Assembly (NCBI RefSeq): GCF_007874125.1
Contig: NZ_CP040128.1
Location: 1,116,001-1,180,000, forward strand
Direction of reading: 5' to 3'
DNA length: 64,000 nucleotides
From: Noviherbaspirillum sp. UKPF54
GTDB taxonomy: Bacteria; Pseudomonadota; Gammaproteobacteria; Burkholderiales; Burkholderiaceae_D
Within the stretch, counting starts at the first letter, position 1. Each line of letters starts with the position of its first letter. Positions 17,530 to 25,483 of the stretch are shown here, piece by piece. Made by a program: the position numbers and the translations under genes. A model generated the notes under the pieces. It ran no database searches, was not told the origin of the DNA, and saw nothing but the letters and a program-made list of their open reading frames with translations.

Positions 17530-19205
17530 GAATTCTTGATGTCGTTGGTCACGATGATGCGGCGCGGATCTTGCGCGATGATGCGCATCGGCAAGCCTTG
17601 TTTTTTCAGTTCGACGAAGGCGTCGGGATGGATGATCGCGACCGCCTTCTTGCCTTCGGCATGCAGTGCGTTCCATTTCGCCACGAATTCCGCGCGGGTC
17701 GGAATCCACAGTTGCGGCTCCTGCTTGACGCCGAACTCCATTTCATCGGCGTGCTCGACCAGGGTCATGGTGCGCCGCAGGTAGAAGGGCAGCGACTGCT
17801 CGTACAGGCGCACCAGGAAAATCGGCGTCTGCGGCGTCAGTTCCGCGGCAATCGCGGGTACGTGGTCGAGGCCGGCCTTGTAGCGGCCGAGCGGCTCGTG
17901 ACCGATCATCAAGACCTGCCCGCTGACGAACGTGGCGGCCGCCAATGCGATCAGCGACCATTCCCGCCGGCGGCGCGCCAGGAAGGCTGCAAGCAGGCCG
18001 CCCGCCAATGCTATCACCGCACCGGCCACAACCCACGGCAGGTAGGCCTGGTAGATCGGCTTTTCGTAGGCATTGCTGGCCAGCTCGGGAATCTTTCCGA
18101 CGAAACCGAGACCGACTGCGGCGAACAGCGCGACCAAGGCCGCCGTCAGCATGATTGCCTTGTCCGATGCCTTTTCCAGGTGGCAGGCGATCAGCAGGGC
18201 CAGCGACGGGAAAATCGGCAGGATGTACGAAGGCAGCTTGGAGCCGGAAATGCTGAAGAAAAAGAAAATGAATACCGACCAGACCAGCAGCATTTTCTTC
18301 GGCCGGAAGCCTTGCATCGGCTCGCGGCGCGCATTCCACAGGCTTTGCGCGAGCACGCCCAGCCATGGCACGATGCCGAGTATCAGTATCGGGATGAAGT
18401 AATACCACGGGCCGGCGCGATGGTGCACCTTGCTGGTAAAGCGTTGGAAATGCTCGTGGATGAAGAAGAAATTCGGGAATTCCGGATTCTTCAGCGACAC
18501 CAGCACGAACCAGGGCGTCGCAATCGCAAAGAACAGCAGCAGGCCGGCGCCGAAATGCAGGCGTTTCCAGATCGCCCAGTCGCGCGACAGCAGGGTGTAC
18601 AGCACCAGCACGGCGCCGGGCAGCACGATGCCGATCAAGCCCTTGGACAGCACCGCGAGTGCCATGCCGGCCCAGCATGCCAGCATCCAGTTGCGCTGCT
18701 CGCGCCCGCTGGCGTCATTGTGTTGCGCAAGCAGCAGGGCGGCGAGCGTGAGCGTCATCATGCCTGCCAGTCCCATGTCCAGCGTATTGACGTGGCCGAG
18801 CGCCGCCCAGAACAGGCTGGATGCAAGCACCAGTCCGGCATGGAAGCCGATGCGCCGGCCGAAGACCCGCGTTCCCGCATAGGCTGTGATCAGGATGCCG
18901 AACAGGCCGCACAGGCCGGTCCATAGCCGGGCCTGCCACTCGCCCAGCCCGAATGCCTCGAAGGTAATTGCATTCATCCAGGTTTGCAGCGGCGGCTTTT
19001 CGAAGTACTTGAGGCCGTTCAGGCGCAGCGTGATCCAATCGCCGGTGGCGACCATTTCCCGCGCCATTTCAGCGTAGCGGCCTTCGTCGGTCGGCACCAG
19101 CGTGCGGGCGCCGAGCGCGTAAAACCAGACTGCGCAGAAGATCAGGAGTAAGGCCCAGAGGGCGGGTTTGGAGATCGGAAGTTGCGATTTATAGTGATCT
19201 GTCAT
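17526..19205 (-). CDS. arnT: lipid A L-Ara4N transferase, ArnT family (GT83)
   Basis: Polytopic inner-membrane glycosyltransferase using undecaprenyl-phosphate-L-Ara4N to modify lipid A phosphates on the periplasmic face; 559 residues. The first periplasmic loop has PTDEGRYAEMAREM with the essential Asp at 40, then FEKPPLQTWM. About a dozen hydrophobic helices follow, then a C-terminal periplasmic domain. Both ends overlap neighbours by four bases. Such GT83 enzymes include other glycosyl donors, but the complete pathway downstream supports L-Ara4N and hence polymyxin resistance. Confidence 0.9.
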   Translation of the reverse strand: MTDHYKSQLPISKPALWALLLIFCAVWFYALGARTLVPTDEGRYAEMAREMVATGDWITLRLNGLKYFEKPPLQTWMNAITFEAFGLGEWQARLWTGLCGLFGILITAYAGTRVFGRRIGFHAGLVLASSLFWAALGHVNTLDMGLAGMMTLTLAALLLAQHNDASGREQRNWMLACWAGMALAVLSKGLIGIVLPGAVLVLYTLLSRDWAIWKRLHFGAGLLLFFAIATPWFVLVSLKNPEFPNFFFIHEHFQRFTSKVHHRAGPWYYFIPILILGIVPWLGVLAQSLWNARREPMQGFRPKKMLLVWSVFIFFFFSISGSKLPSYILPIFPSLALLIACHLEKASDKAIMLTAALVALFAAVGLGFVGKIPELASNAYEKPIYQAYLPWVVAGAVIALAGGLLAAFLARRRREWSLIALAAATFVSGQVLMIGHEPLGRYKAGLDHVPAIAAELTPQTPIFLVRLYEQSLPFYLRRTMTLVEHADEMEFGVKQEPQLWIPTRAEFVAKWNALHAEGKKAVAIIHPDAFVELKKQGLPMRIIAQDPRRIIVTNDIKNS

Positions 19206-19582
19206 GCCGTTTGGTCGAAAATGAGGGCCAGGGCGACCTTGCGGCCTTCGCCCATCAGGATGTTGTAGGTGCGGCAGGCAGCCTGGTTATCCATGCATTC
19301 GACGCCGATGTGCCGCGCGGAAAGAGCCGCGATCAGCTTCGGATGGATGAAACGCTGGCGACGGCCGGTACCCAGAATGACGACATCCGGCACCATGGCT
19401 TCGATCTGGGCGAAATGCTCGGGCAACAAGGCATCGAACGAAGTGGGCGGCCACGGCGCAGGAGGTGTCTCGGGCAATACCACGAGGCTGTGGGCGAAGC
19501 GCACGGCATTGATTTCGACGCCCGTATCGTCGTAGGCCGTGGCGGTTTGATAATGTTGGGTCGGGGTGGCATGCAGCTTCAT
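19202..19582 (-). CDS. Mth938-like domain protein (DUF498/NDUFAF3 family)
   Basis: A 126-residue single-domain protein of the Mth938/NDUFAF3 family, function not established in bacteria. The core PDVVILGTGRRQRF and a following Cys-Met-Asp-Asn turn are typical. The start at 19582 (MKLHATPTQ) is preferred over an upstream codon at 19621 because homologs begin there. Its stop overlaps the arnT start by four bases, so it is the first gene of the arn unit. It is often next to alaA/hom in Burkholderiales, so it may simply host the operon promoter. Confidence 0.85.
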   Translation of the reverse strand: MKLHATPTQHYQTATAYDDTGVEINAVRFAHSLVVLPETPPAPWPPTSFDALLPEHFAQIEAMVPDVVILGTGRRQRFIHPKLIAALSARHIGVECMDNQAACRTYNILMGEGRKVALALIFDQTA

Positions 19583-19641
19583 GGCGCTATAGACAGGCTG
19601 CCGGGCGTGAATTTCCGACAATTGGAATAAAAAGATGCGGC

Positions 19642-19670
19642 ATTGTAGCGTTTTCCAAAATAAACGCTAC
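19642..19670 (-). promoter_or_regulatory. arn-unit promoter with 26-bp inverted repeat
   Basis: A perfect 9-bp inverted repeat, GTAGCGTTT (19645-19653) and AAACGCTAC (19662-19670), with an 8-bp A/T-rich spacer. On the minus strand a TACAAT -10 (19642-19647) sits at one edge, so the repeat fills the -35 to -10 zone, and no consensus -35 is seen. Transcription would start near 19635, about 53 bases before the first gene. It does not look like the direct-repeat PmrA box. Confidence 0.6.
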
Positions 19671-19769
19671 GGCATCCGTTGATAAAACAGATTGCTTTCG
19701 GCAAAATGGGTATTTTGGCGGTGCACCATTGCATCCCATTTCTTGTATTTTCTGTAAGGGATTGCACGC

Positions 19770-20999
19770 GTGCGACCGATTCAAAAATCGAAAAAACTGG
19801 CAGACGTCTGTTATGACATTCGCGGCCCTGTCCTGGAAAAGGCCAAGCAAATGGAGGACGAGGGTCACAAGATCATTAAGTTGAATATCGGCAACTTGGC
19901 CGTGTTCGGCTTCGACGCACCGGACGAGATCGTGCGTGACATGATCCTGAACCTGCCGAATTCTGCCGGATATACCGATTCGAAGGGGTTGTTCGCGCCA
20001 CGCAAGGCCATCATGCATTACACCCAGGAAAAAAAGATCCCGGGGGTGACGATCGATGACATTTATATCGGCAACGGTGCGTCCGAGCTGATCGTGATGG
20101 GCATGAACGCGCTGCTCAACAGTGGCGACGAAGTGCTGGTGCCGGCGCCCGATTATCCGCTGTGGACGGCGGCGGTCAGCCTGTCCGGCGGCACTCCGGT
20201 GCACTATGTCTGTGACGAACAGGCCGACTGGTATCCGGACATCGAGGACATCAAGCGCAAGATCACGACCAATACCAAGGCGATCGTGGTCATCAACCCG
20301 AACAACCCGACCGGCGCGCTGTACCCGACGGAATTGCTGGAGCAGATCGTCGAGCTGGCGCGCCAGCATCAGTTGATCGTGTTTGCCGACGAGATCTACG
20401 ACAAGACCCTCTACGACGGCGCGACCCACACCTCGATCGCATCGCTGGCGGACGACGTGCTGTTCGTGACCCTGAACGGCTTGTCGAAGAACTACCGTTC
20501 CTGCGGCTATCGCGCCGGCTGGATGGTGGTGTCGGGCCAGAAGAAGCATGCGAAGGATTACATCGAAGGCCTGAACATGCTGGCGTCGATGCGCCTGTGC
20601 GCCAACGTGCCCGGGCAGTTCGCGATCCAGACCGCGCTGGGCGGTTACCAGAGCATCAACGACCTGGTCGGGCCCGGCGGACGTCTGGCGCGGCAGCGCG
20701 ACCTGGCGCACCGGCTGCTGACCGAGATTCCGGGCGTATCCTGCGTCAAGCCGCGCGCGGCGCTCTACATGTTCCCGAAGCTCGATCCCAAGATGTACCC
20801 GATCGAGAACGATCAGCAGTTCGCCTATGAACTGCTGGCCGAGGAGAAGGTGCTGATCGTGCAGGGTACCGGCTTCAACTGGATCGCACCCGACCATTTC
20901 CGCGTCGTGTTCCTGCCGAATTCGGACGATCTGGGCGAGGCGGTCGGGCGCATCGCGCGCTTCCTCGACGGCTACCGCCGCCGGCACGGCGCGGCCTAG
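19770..20999 (+). CDS. alaA: alanine/pyruvate aminotransferase, AlaA type
   Basis: Class I PLP aminotransferase, probably glutamate-pyruvate transaminase; 409 residues. The GTG start has AAGGG nine bases upstream and gives MRPIQKS, the conserved N-terminus. Motifs: NLAVFGFDAPDEI, NPNNPTGALY, VFADEIYDKTLY, and the PLP lysine in LNGLSKNYRSCGYRAGW. It lies 75 bases before hom; the pair is common in betaproteobacteria, where alanine and threonine-family synthesis genes cluster. AlaC is the alternative paralogue name. Confidence 0.9.
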   Translation: MRPIQKSKKLADVCYDIRGPVLEKAKQMEDEGHKIIKLNIGNLAVFGFDAPDEIVRDMILNLPNSAGYTDSKGLFAPRKAIMHYTQEKKIPGVTIDDIYIGNGASELIVMGMNALLNSGDEVLVPAPDYPLWTAAVSLSGGTPVHYVCDEQADWYPDIEDIKRKITTNTKAIVVINPNNPTGALYPTELLEQIVELARQHQLIVFADEIYDKTLYDGATHTSIASLADDVLFVTLNGLSKNYRSCGYRAGWMVVSGQKKHAKDYIEGLNMLASMRLCANVPGQFAIQTALGGYQSINDLVGPGGRLARQRDLAHRLLTEIPGVSCVKPRAALYMFPKLDPKMYPIENDQQFAYELLAEEKVLIVQGTGFNWIAPDHFRVVFLPNSDDLGEAVGRIARFLDGYRRRHGAA

Positions 21000-21014
21000 T
21001 TTTGCTCCAATACG

Positions 21015-21055
21015 CCCGCGTCCTTCCGGCATGAAGGGCGCGGGAAACTCATTTT
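21015..21055 (+). terminator. hairpin between alaA and hom
   Basis: A 12-bp stem (21015-21026 with 21033-21044, one G:U) around a CGGCAT loop. A T5 run begins seven bases later, so it is a weak terminator or attenuator reducing read-through into hom. Confidence 0.5.
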
Positions 21056-21074
21056 TAAATAGACTTCACTCGCT

Positions 21075-22397
21075 ATGAAACCCATCAAAGTAGGCTTGTT
21101 AGGCATCGGTACCGTCGGTTCCGGCACGTTCAACGTATTGAAGCGCAACCAGGAAGAGATTACGCGCCGCGCCGGACGTTCGATCCAGATCACGATGGTG
21201 GCCGATCTGAACACGGCCCGTGCGAAGGAGCTGACCAACGGCGAGTGTGAAGTAGTCAATGACGCCAACCTGGTTGTGAGCAATCCGGAAATCGACATCG
21301 TCATCGAGCTGATCGGCGGCTACGGCATCGCCAAGGACTTGGTGATGAAGGCGATCGCCAACGGCAAGCACGTGGTCACCGCCAACAAGGCGCTGCTGGC
21401 GACGCACGGCACCGAGATCTTCAAGGCGGCGCAGGAAAAGGGCGTGATGGTGGCGTTCGAGGCGGCGGTTGCCGGCGGCATCCCGATCATCAAGGCGCTG
21501 CGCGAAGGCTTGACCGCCAACCGCATCGAGTGGATCGCCGGCATCATCAACGGCACCACCAACTTCATCCTGTCTGAAATGCGCGACAAGGGCCTGGACT
21601 TCGACGTCGTGCTGAAAGAGGCGCAGCGCCTGGGCTATGCCGAAGCCGATCCGACCTTCGATATCGAAGGCGTCGACGCGGCACACAAGGCGACCATCAT
21701 GTCGGCCATCGCCTTCGGCATCCCGGTGCAGTTCGACAAGGCCTATGTGGAAGGCATCACCAAGCTGCAGGCGACCGACATTCGCTACGCGGAACAGCTC
21801 GGCTATCGCATCAAGCTGCTTGGCATCGCCAAGCGCACCCAGGTCAATGGCAGCGAAGGGATTGAACTGCGCGTGCACCCGACCCTGATTCCGGCCAAGC
21901 GCCTGATCGCCAACGTGGAAGGCGCGATGAACGCGGTGCTGGTGCAGGGCGACGCGGTCGGCGCGACGCTTTATTACGGCAAGGGTGCCGGCTCCGAGCC
22001 GACCGCATCCGCGGTGATCGCCGACCTGGTCGACATCACCCGTCTGGCGACGGCCGATCCGGAGCATCGCGTGCCGCACCTCGCGTTCCAGCCGGATGCG
22101 ATGACCGATACGCCGATCCTGCCGATGTCGGAAGTGACGACTAGCTACTACCTGCGCATGCAAGTGGCGGACCAGCCGGGCGTGCTGGCCGATATCACGC
22201 GCATCCTGGCGGATTCGACGATTTCGATCGACGCCATGCTGCAGAAGGAGCCGGCCGAGGGTGAGACCCGCGCCGACATCATCATCCTGACGCACCAGAC
22301 GAAGGAAAAGAACATCGTGGCGGCGATCGGAAAGATCGAGGCGCTCTCTACCGTCGTCGGTGCAGTGACCAAGATCCGCCTGGAACAGCTAAGCTGA
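21075..22397 (+). CDS. hom: homoserine dehydrogenase
   Basis: NAD(P)-dependent reduction of aspartate semialdehyde to homoserine, the branch-point step for threonine and methionine; 440 residues. N-terminal NAD fold GLLGIGTVGSGTF, central catalytic domain (VTANKALLATHG, GIINGTTNFIL, EADPTFDIEGVDAAHK), and a C-terminal ACT domain (about 355-430; DQPGVLADITRIL) for threonine feedback. In relatives thrC usually follows directly; here 3 kb of threonine-catabolic genes intervene. Confidence 0.96.
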   Translation: MKPIKVGLLGIGTVGSGTFNVLKRNQEEITRRAGRSIQITMVADLNTARAKELTNGECEVVNDANLVVSNPEIDIVIELIGGYGIAKDLVMKAIANGKHVVTANKALLATHGTEIFKAAQEKGVMVAFEAAVAGGIPIIKALREGLTANRIEWIAGIINGTTNFILSEMRDKGLDFDVVLKEAQRLGYAEADPTFDIEGVDAAHKATIMSAIAFGIPVQFDKAYVEGITKLQATDIRYAEQLGYRIKLLGIAKRTQVNGSEGIELRVHPTLIPAKRLIANVEGAMNAVLVQGDAVGATLYYGKGAGSEPTASAVIADLVDITRLATADPEHRVPHLAFQPDAMTDTPILPMSEVTTSYYLRMQVADQPGVLADITRILADSTISIDAMLQKEPAEGETRADIIILTHQTKEKNIVAAIGKIEALSTVVGAVTKIRLEQLS

Positions 22398-22419
22398 TTC
22401 CATTTCAACGCAAGTCGCG

Positions 22420-22455
22420 CGGCCCGGGACATGGCGTTCCGGGCCGTTTTATTTT
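22420..22455. terminator. terminator between hom and the cupin regulator
   Basis: An 8-bp stem CGGCCCGG (22420-22427) with CCGGGCCG (22439-22446), 11-base loop, followed by TTTTATTTT on the plus strand. It closes hom; the convergent regulator gene ends at its far side. Confidence 0.8.
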
Positions 22456-22457
22456 GC

Positions 22458-23033
22458 CTATCGGTGGATGACGACCAACAAGGCTTTCGCCTCGGTCTTG
22501 CCGACATTGCGGATCGCGTGGCTCTTGTCAGCCAGGTAACGCGCGGTCCCGCCCGCCTTCAGCTTTTTCTTCGTGCCGTCCACTTCGACTTCCAGCGCGC
22601 CGTGCAGCAGCGTCAGGTATTCCGACGTGCCCGGGTCGTGCGGATTGGACACCAGCGCGCCATCCGGCACCAGCGTCAGTTCATACCATTCGTATTTCCC
22701 CGCCAATTCCATCGGCCCCAGGATGCGCAATACATAGCCGGCATGGCTGCCCGGCAGGGTCGGCGTCTCATGCGGCTCCAGGATATGGATCGCTTCGACT
22801 TCCTGCGCTTCGCTCGACAGCAGTTCTTCTATGCCAACTCCCAACGCGTTCGCCAGGCGCCAGGCGACCGCGATGGTCGGATTCGCCTTTTCCCGCTCGA
22901 TCTGCGACAGCATGGATTTCGACACGCCGGCCGCGCGCGACAGGTCGTCCAGCGTGAGGCCGCGCTTGAGGCGCAGCTTCTGGAGCATGACCCCGACTTC
23001 GGGCGGGGAACTTGGCGTGCTGGTTTTTTTCAT
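22458..23033 (-). CDS. XRE-family regulator with C-terminal cupin domain
   Basis: A 191-residue regulator: N-terminal helix-turn-helix (about 15-70; LTLDDLSRAAGVSKSMLSQIEREKANPT) and a C-terminal cupin (about 110-185; LTLVPDGAL, GTSEYLTLLHGALEVEVDG) that likely binds a small ligand. It is of the PuuR/SutR type. The ATG at 23033 is chosen; an in-frame TTG at 23048 is possible and neither has a clear ribosome site. It is divergent from kbl-tdh with shared palindromes between, so control of threonine breakdown is the likely job (inference). Confidence 0.9.
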   Translation of the reverse strand: MKKTSTPSSPPEVGVMLQKLRLKRGLTLDDLSRAAGVSKSMLSQIEREKANPTIAVAWRLANALGVGIEELLSSEAQEVEAIHILEPHETPTLPGSHAGYVLRILGPMELAGKYEWYELTLVPDGALVSNPHDPGTSEYLTLLHGALEVEVDGTKKKLKAGGTARYLADKSHAIRNVGKTEAKALLVVIHR

Positions 23034-23070
23034 AACAGATGCTTGCAATGTTCAATGGGGATGGATAATA

Positions 23071-23093
23071 TTCAATATATTGAACTTGAGTTC
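23071..23093. promoter_or_regulatory. overlapping palindromes between regulator and kbl
   Basis: A perfect 14-bp palindrome TTCAATATATTGAA (23071-23084) overlaps a second inverted repeat GAACT-TG-AGTTC (23082-23093). A further TTCAAT half lies at 23051. They cover likely promoter elements of both divergent genes, including a plus-strand TTGAGT/TTTTAT pair (23086-23114). Good operator candidates for the adjacent XRE-cupin protein. Confidence 0.6.
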
Positions 23094-23181
23094 TAAATAG
23101 TGAATTTGTTTTATGAATTGCATCGTAGCAGATTGGATGCAAAAACAGTGAATCGAACTGCGAGAGGATGGTGGAATTGTA

Positions 23182-24390
23182 ATGAGTGCAACAACTGCAC
23201 GAGAAGACTTTTATTCGGGTTTGGACCGTAATCTCGCCATCCTGCGCGAGCAGGGACTGTACAAGCCCGAGCGCGTGATCGCATCGCGCCAGGGCCCGGA
23301 AGTGACGAGCGACGACGGACGTACCCTGATCAACCTGTGTGCGAACAATTACCTCGGCCTGTCGGGCGACGAAGCGATGGTGCGCGCGGCGATCGACGCG
23401 ACCGAGAAATACGGCTACGGCCTGTCCTCGGTACGCTTCATCTGCGGCACCCAGACGGTGCACAAGCAGCTGGAGCGTGCGCTGTCCGAATTCCTCGGCA
23501 TGCAGGACACCATCCTGTACGCGGCGGCTTTCGACGCCAACGGCGGCCTGTTCGAGCCTCTGTTCGACGAGAACGACGCGATCATTTCGGATGCGCTGAA
23601 CCATGCGTCCATCATCGACGGCATTCGTCTGTGCAAGGCGGCGCGCTTCCGTTACGAGCACAACGACATGGCCGACCTGGAAAAGCAGTTGCAGGCTGCC
23701 GCGGACAAGCGTCACAAGGTGATCGTCACCGACGGCGTGTTCTCGATGGACGGCACGATCGCGCAGCTCGACAGGATCTGCGACCTGGCCGACCGTTACG
23801 GCGCGCTGGTGATGATCGACGAAAGCCACGCGACCGGCTTCATGGGCAAGACCGGCCGCGGCACGCACGAGCATCATGGCGTAATGGGCCGGATCGACAT
23901 CATCACCGGCACGCTCGGCAAGGCGCTGGGCGGCGCAATGGGCGGATTCACCGCGGCGCGGCGCGAAGTGATCGATACCCTGCGCCAGAAGTCGCGCCCC
24001 TACCTGTTTTCCAATTCGCTGGCGCCGGCGATCGCCGGGGCATCGCTGGCCGTGCTGCAGCGCCTGTCGTCGTCGACCGAGCTGCGCGACCGCCTGCACG
24101 AGAACACCGCCTACTTCCGCAAGGCGATTGCCGAACTGGGATTCACGATCAAGCCCGGCACGCATCCGGTGGTGCCGGTGATGCTGTTCGACGCGCCGCT
24201 GGCGCAGAAATTCGCGGCGCGCCTGTATGAACTGGGCGTGCTGGCGACCGGCTTCTTCTATCCGGTGGTGCCGATGGGGCAGGCGCGCGTGCGCGTGCAG
24301 CTATCGGCCGCGCACAGCAGGGAGCAACTGGACAAGGCGCTCGCCGCGTTCACGCAGGCAGGCCGGGAACTCGGTATTTTGAAGAATTGA
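23182..24390 (+). CDS. kbl: glycine C-acetyltransferase (2-amino-3-ketobutyrate CoA ligase)
   Basis: PLP enzyme of the alpha-oxoamine synthase family, splitting 2-amino-3-ketobutyrate with CoA into glycine and acetyl-CoA; 402 residues. Motifs: [40 protein letters not shown], and the PLP lysine in [15 protein letters not shown]. It is followed ten bases later by the threonine dehydrogenase, giving the complete two-step pathway. KBL is distinguished from the biotin and heme relatives by its partner gene and the RFICGTQ segment. Confidence 0.95.
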   Translation: MSATTAREDFYSGLDRNLAILREQGLYKPERVIASRQGPEVTSDDGRTLINLCANNYLGLSGDEAMVRAAIDATEKYGYGLSSVRFICGTQTVHKQLERALSEFLGMQDTILYAAAFDANGGLFEPLFDENDAIISDALNHASIIDGIRLCKAARFRYEHNDMADLEKQLQAAADKRHKVIVTDGVFSMDGTIAQLDRICDLADRYGALVMIDESHATGFMGKTGRGTHEHHGVMGRIDIITGTLGKALGGAMGGFTAARREVIDTLRQKSRPYLFSNSLAPAIAGASLAVLQRLSSSTELRDRLHENTAYFRKAIAELGFTIKPGTHPVVPVMLFDAPLAQKFAARLYELGVLATGFFYPVVPMGQARVRVQLSAAHSREQLDKALAAFTQAGRELGILKN

Positions 24391-24400
24391 GGAATTCAGC

Positions 24401-25366
24401 ATGGAACGGATTTTGGTCATCGGCGCCAATGGGCAGATCGGCAGCGAACTGGTGGAGGCGCTGGCCGCGAAACATGGCGCGGAGAACGTGATTGCGGCGG
24501 ATATCGCGCCGCGCAGCCTGTTCGGCGCACTCAGCTACGAAACGGTCGATGTGCTCGACAAGGAGCGCGTGGTACAGATCGTCGAGCGCTATGGCGTGAC
24601 GCAGGTCTACCAGCTCGCGGCGCTATTGTCCGTGACCGGCGAACAGGCGCCGCTGAAGGCGTGGACGCTGAACATGAACGGGCTGCTGAACATCCTGGAA
24701 CTGGCGCGCGAACGCGGGCAGGCCGGCAAGCCGCTGAAGGTGTTCTGGCCGTCGTCGATCGCGGCCTTCGGCCCGCATACGCCGGCGGTCGACACGCCGC
24801 AACTGGCGGTGATGGATCCGACCACCATCTATGGGATCAGCAAGCAGGCCGGCGAGCGGCTGTGCGAATACTACTTCAGCAAGTTCGGCGTCGACGTGCG
24901 CAGCATCCGCTATCCAGGCATCATCAGCTACAAGTCGCCGCCGGGCGGCGGCACCACCGATTATGCGATCGCGATCTTCCATGCGGCCAAACGCCATGAG
25001 CGCTACGCCTGCTTCCTCGGCCCGGAAACCACGCTGCCGATGATTTACATGCCGGACGCGATTCGTGCCACGATCGAGCTGATGGATGCGCCGGCCGAGC
25101 AGATCCGCGTGCGCTCCGCCTATAACGTGGCGGGCCTGAGCTTCAATCCACGCGAACTGGCGCAGGCGATCAAAAAGCGCGTGCCGGGCTTCGAGATCGC
25201 TTACCAGCCCGACCATCGGCAGGCGATCGCCGATACTTGGCCGCACAGCCTGGATGACACCTATGCGCGGGCGGACTGGGGCTGGCAGGCGGCGATCGGG
25301 CTGGACCGGCTGGTGGAGGACATGCTTGCGCATATCGAGGCGCCCGCGCTGCATCACGCCGCGTAA
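24401..25366 (+). CDS. L-threonine 3-dehydrogenase, SDR (epimerase-like) type
   Basis: NAD-dependent oxidation of L-threonine to 2-amino-3-ketobutyrate; 321 residues. It is of the short-chain, epimerase-like kind (VIGANGQIGSELVEAL at the N-terminus, catalytic Tyr-Lys in TIYGISKQAGERL, and SIRYPGIISYKSPPGGGT), not the zinc-dependent Tdh of E. coli. It is coupled to kbl. The similarity to nucleotide-sugar epimerases is expected for this TDH class, so the assignment relies on motif and operon together. Confidence 0.92.
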   Translation: MERILVIGANGQIGSELVEALAAKHGAENVIAADIAPRSLFGALSYETVDVLDKERVVQIVERYGVTQVYQLAALLSVTGEQAPLKAWTLNMNGLLNILELARERGQAGKPLKVFWPSSIAAFGPHTPAVDTPQLAVMDPTTIYGISKQAGERLCEYYFSKFGVDVRSIRYPGIISYKSPPGGGTTDYAIAIFHAAKRHERYACFLGPETTLPMIYMPDAIRATIELMDAPAEQIRVRSAYNVAGLSFNPRELAQAIKKRVPGFEIAYQPDHRQAIADTWPHSLDDTYARADWGWQAAIGLDRLVEDMLAHIEAPALHHAA

Positions 25367-25440
25367 GCCAGACGCGGGTGGAATGGCCTGCCCCAGGGCG
25401 CGCCGGCACGGAAACCGCGGTGGGGCGCAGGCGCTCCAGT

Positions 25441-25446
25441 TATAAT
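25441..25446 (+). promoter_or_regulatory. -10 element for thrC
   Basis: A perfect TATAAT; transcription would begin near 25453, giving a leader of about 30 bases before the ATG at 25484. It shows that thrC can be expressed separately from kbl-tdh. No clear -35. Confidence 0.5.
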
Positions 25447-25483
25447 GTTGGATACCCCGTTGCCATCCAATCCATTCCATTTT

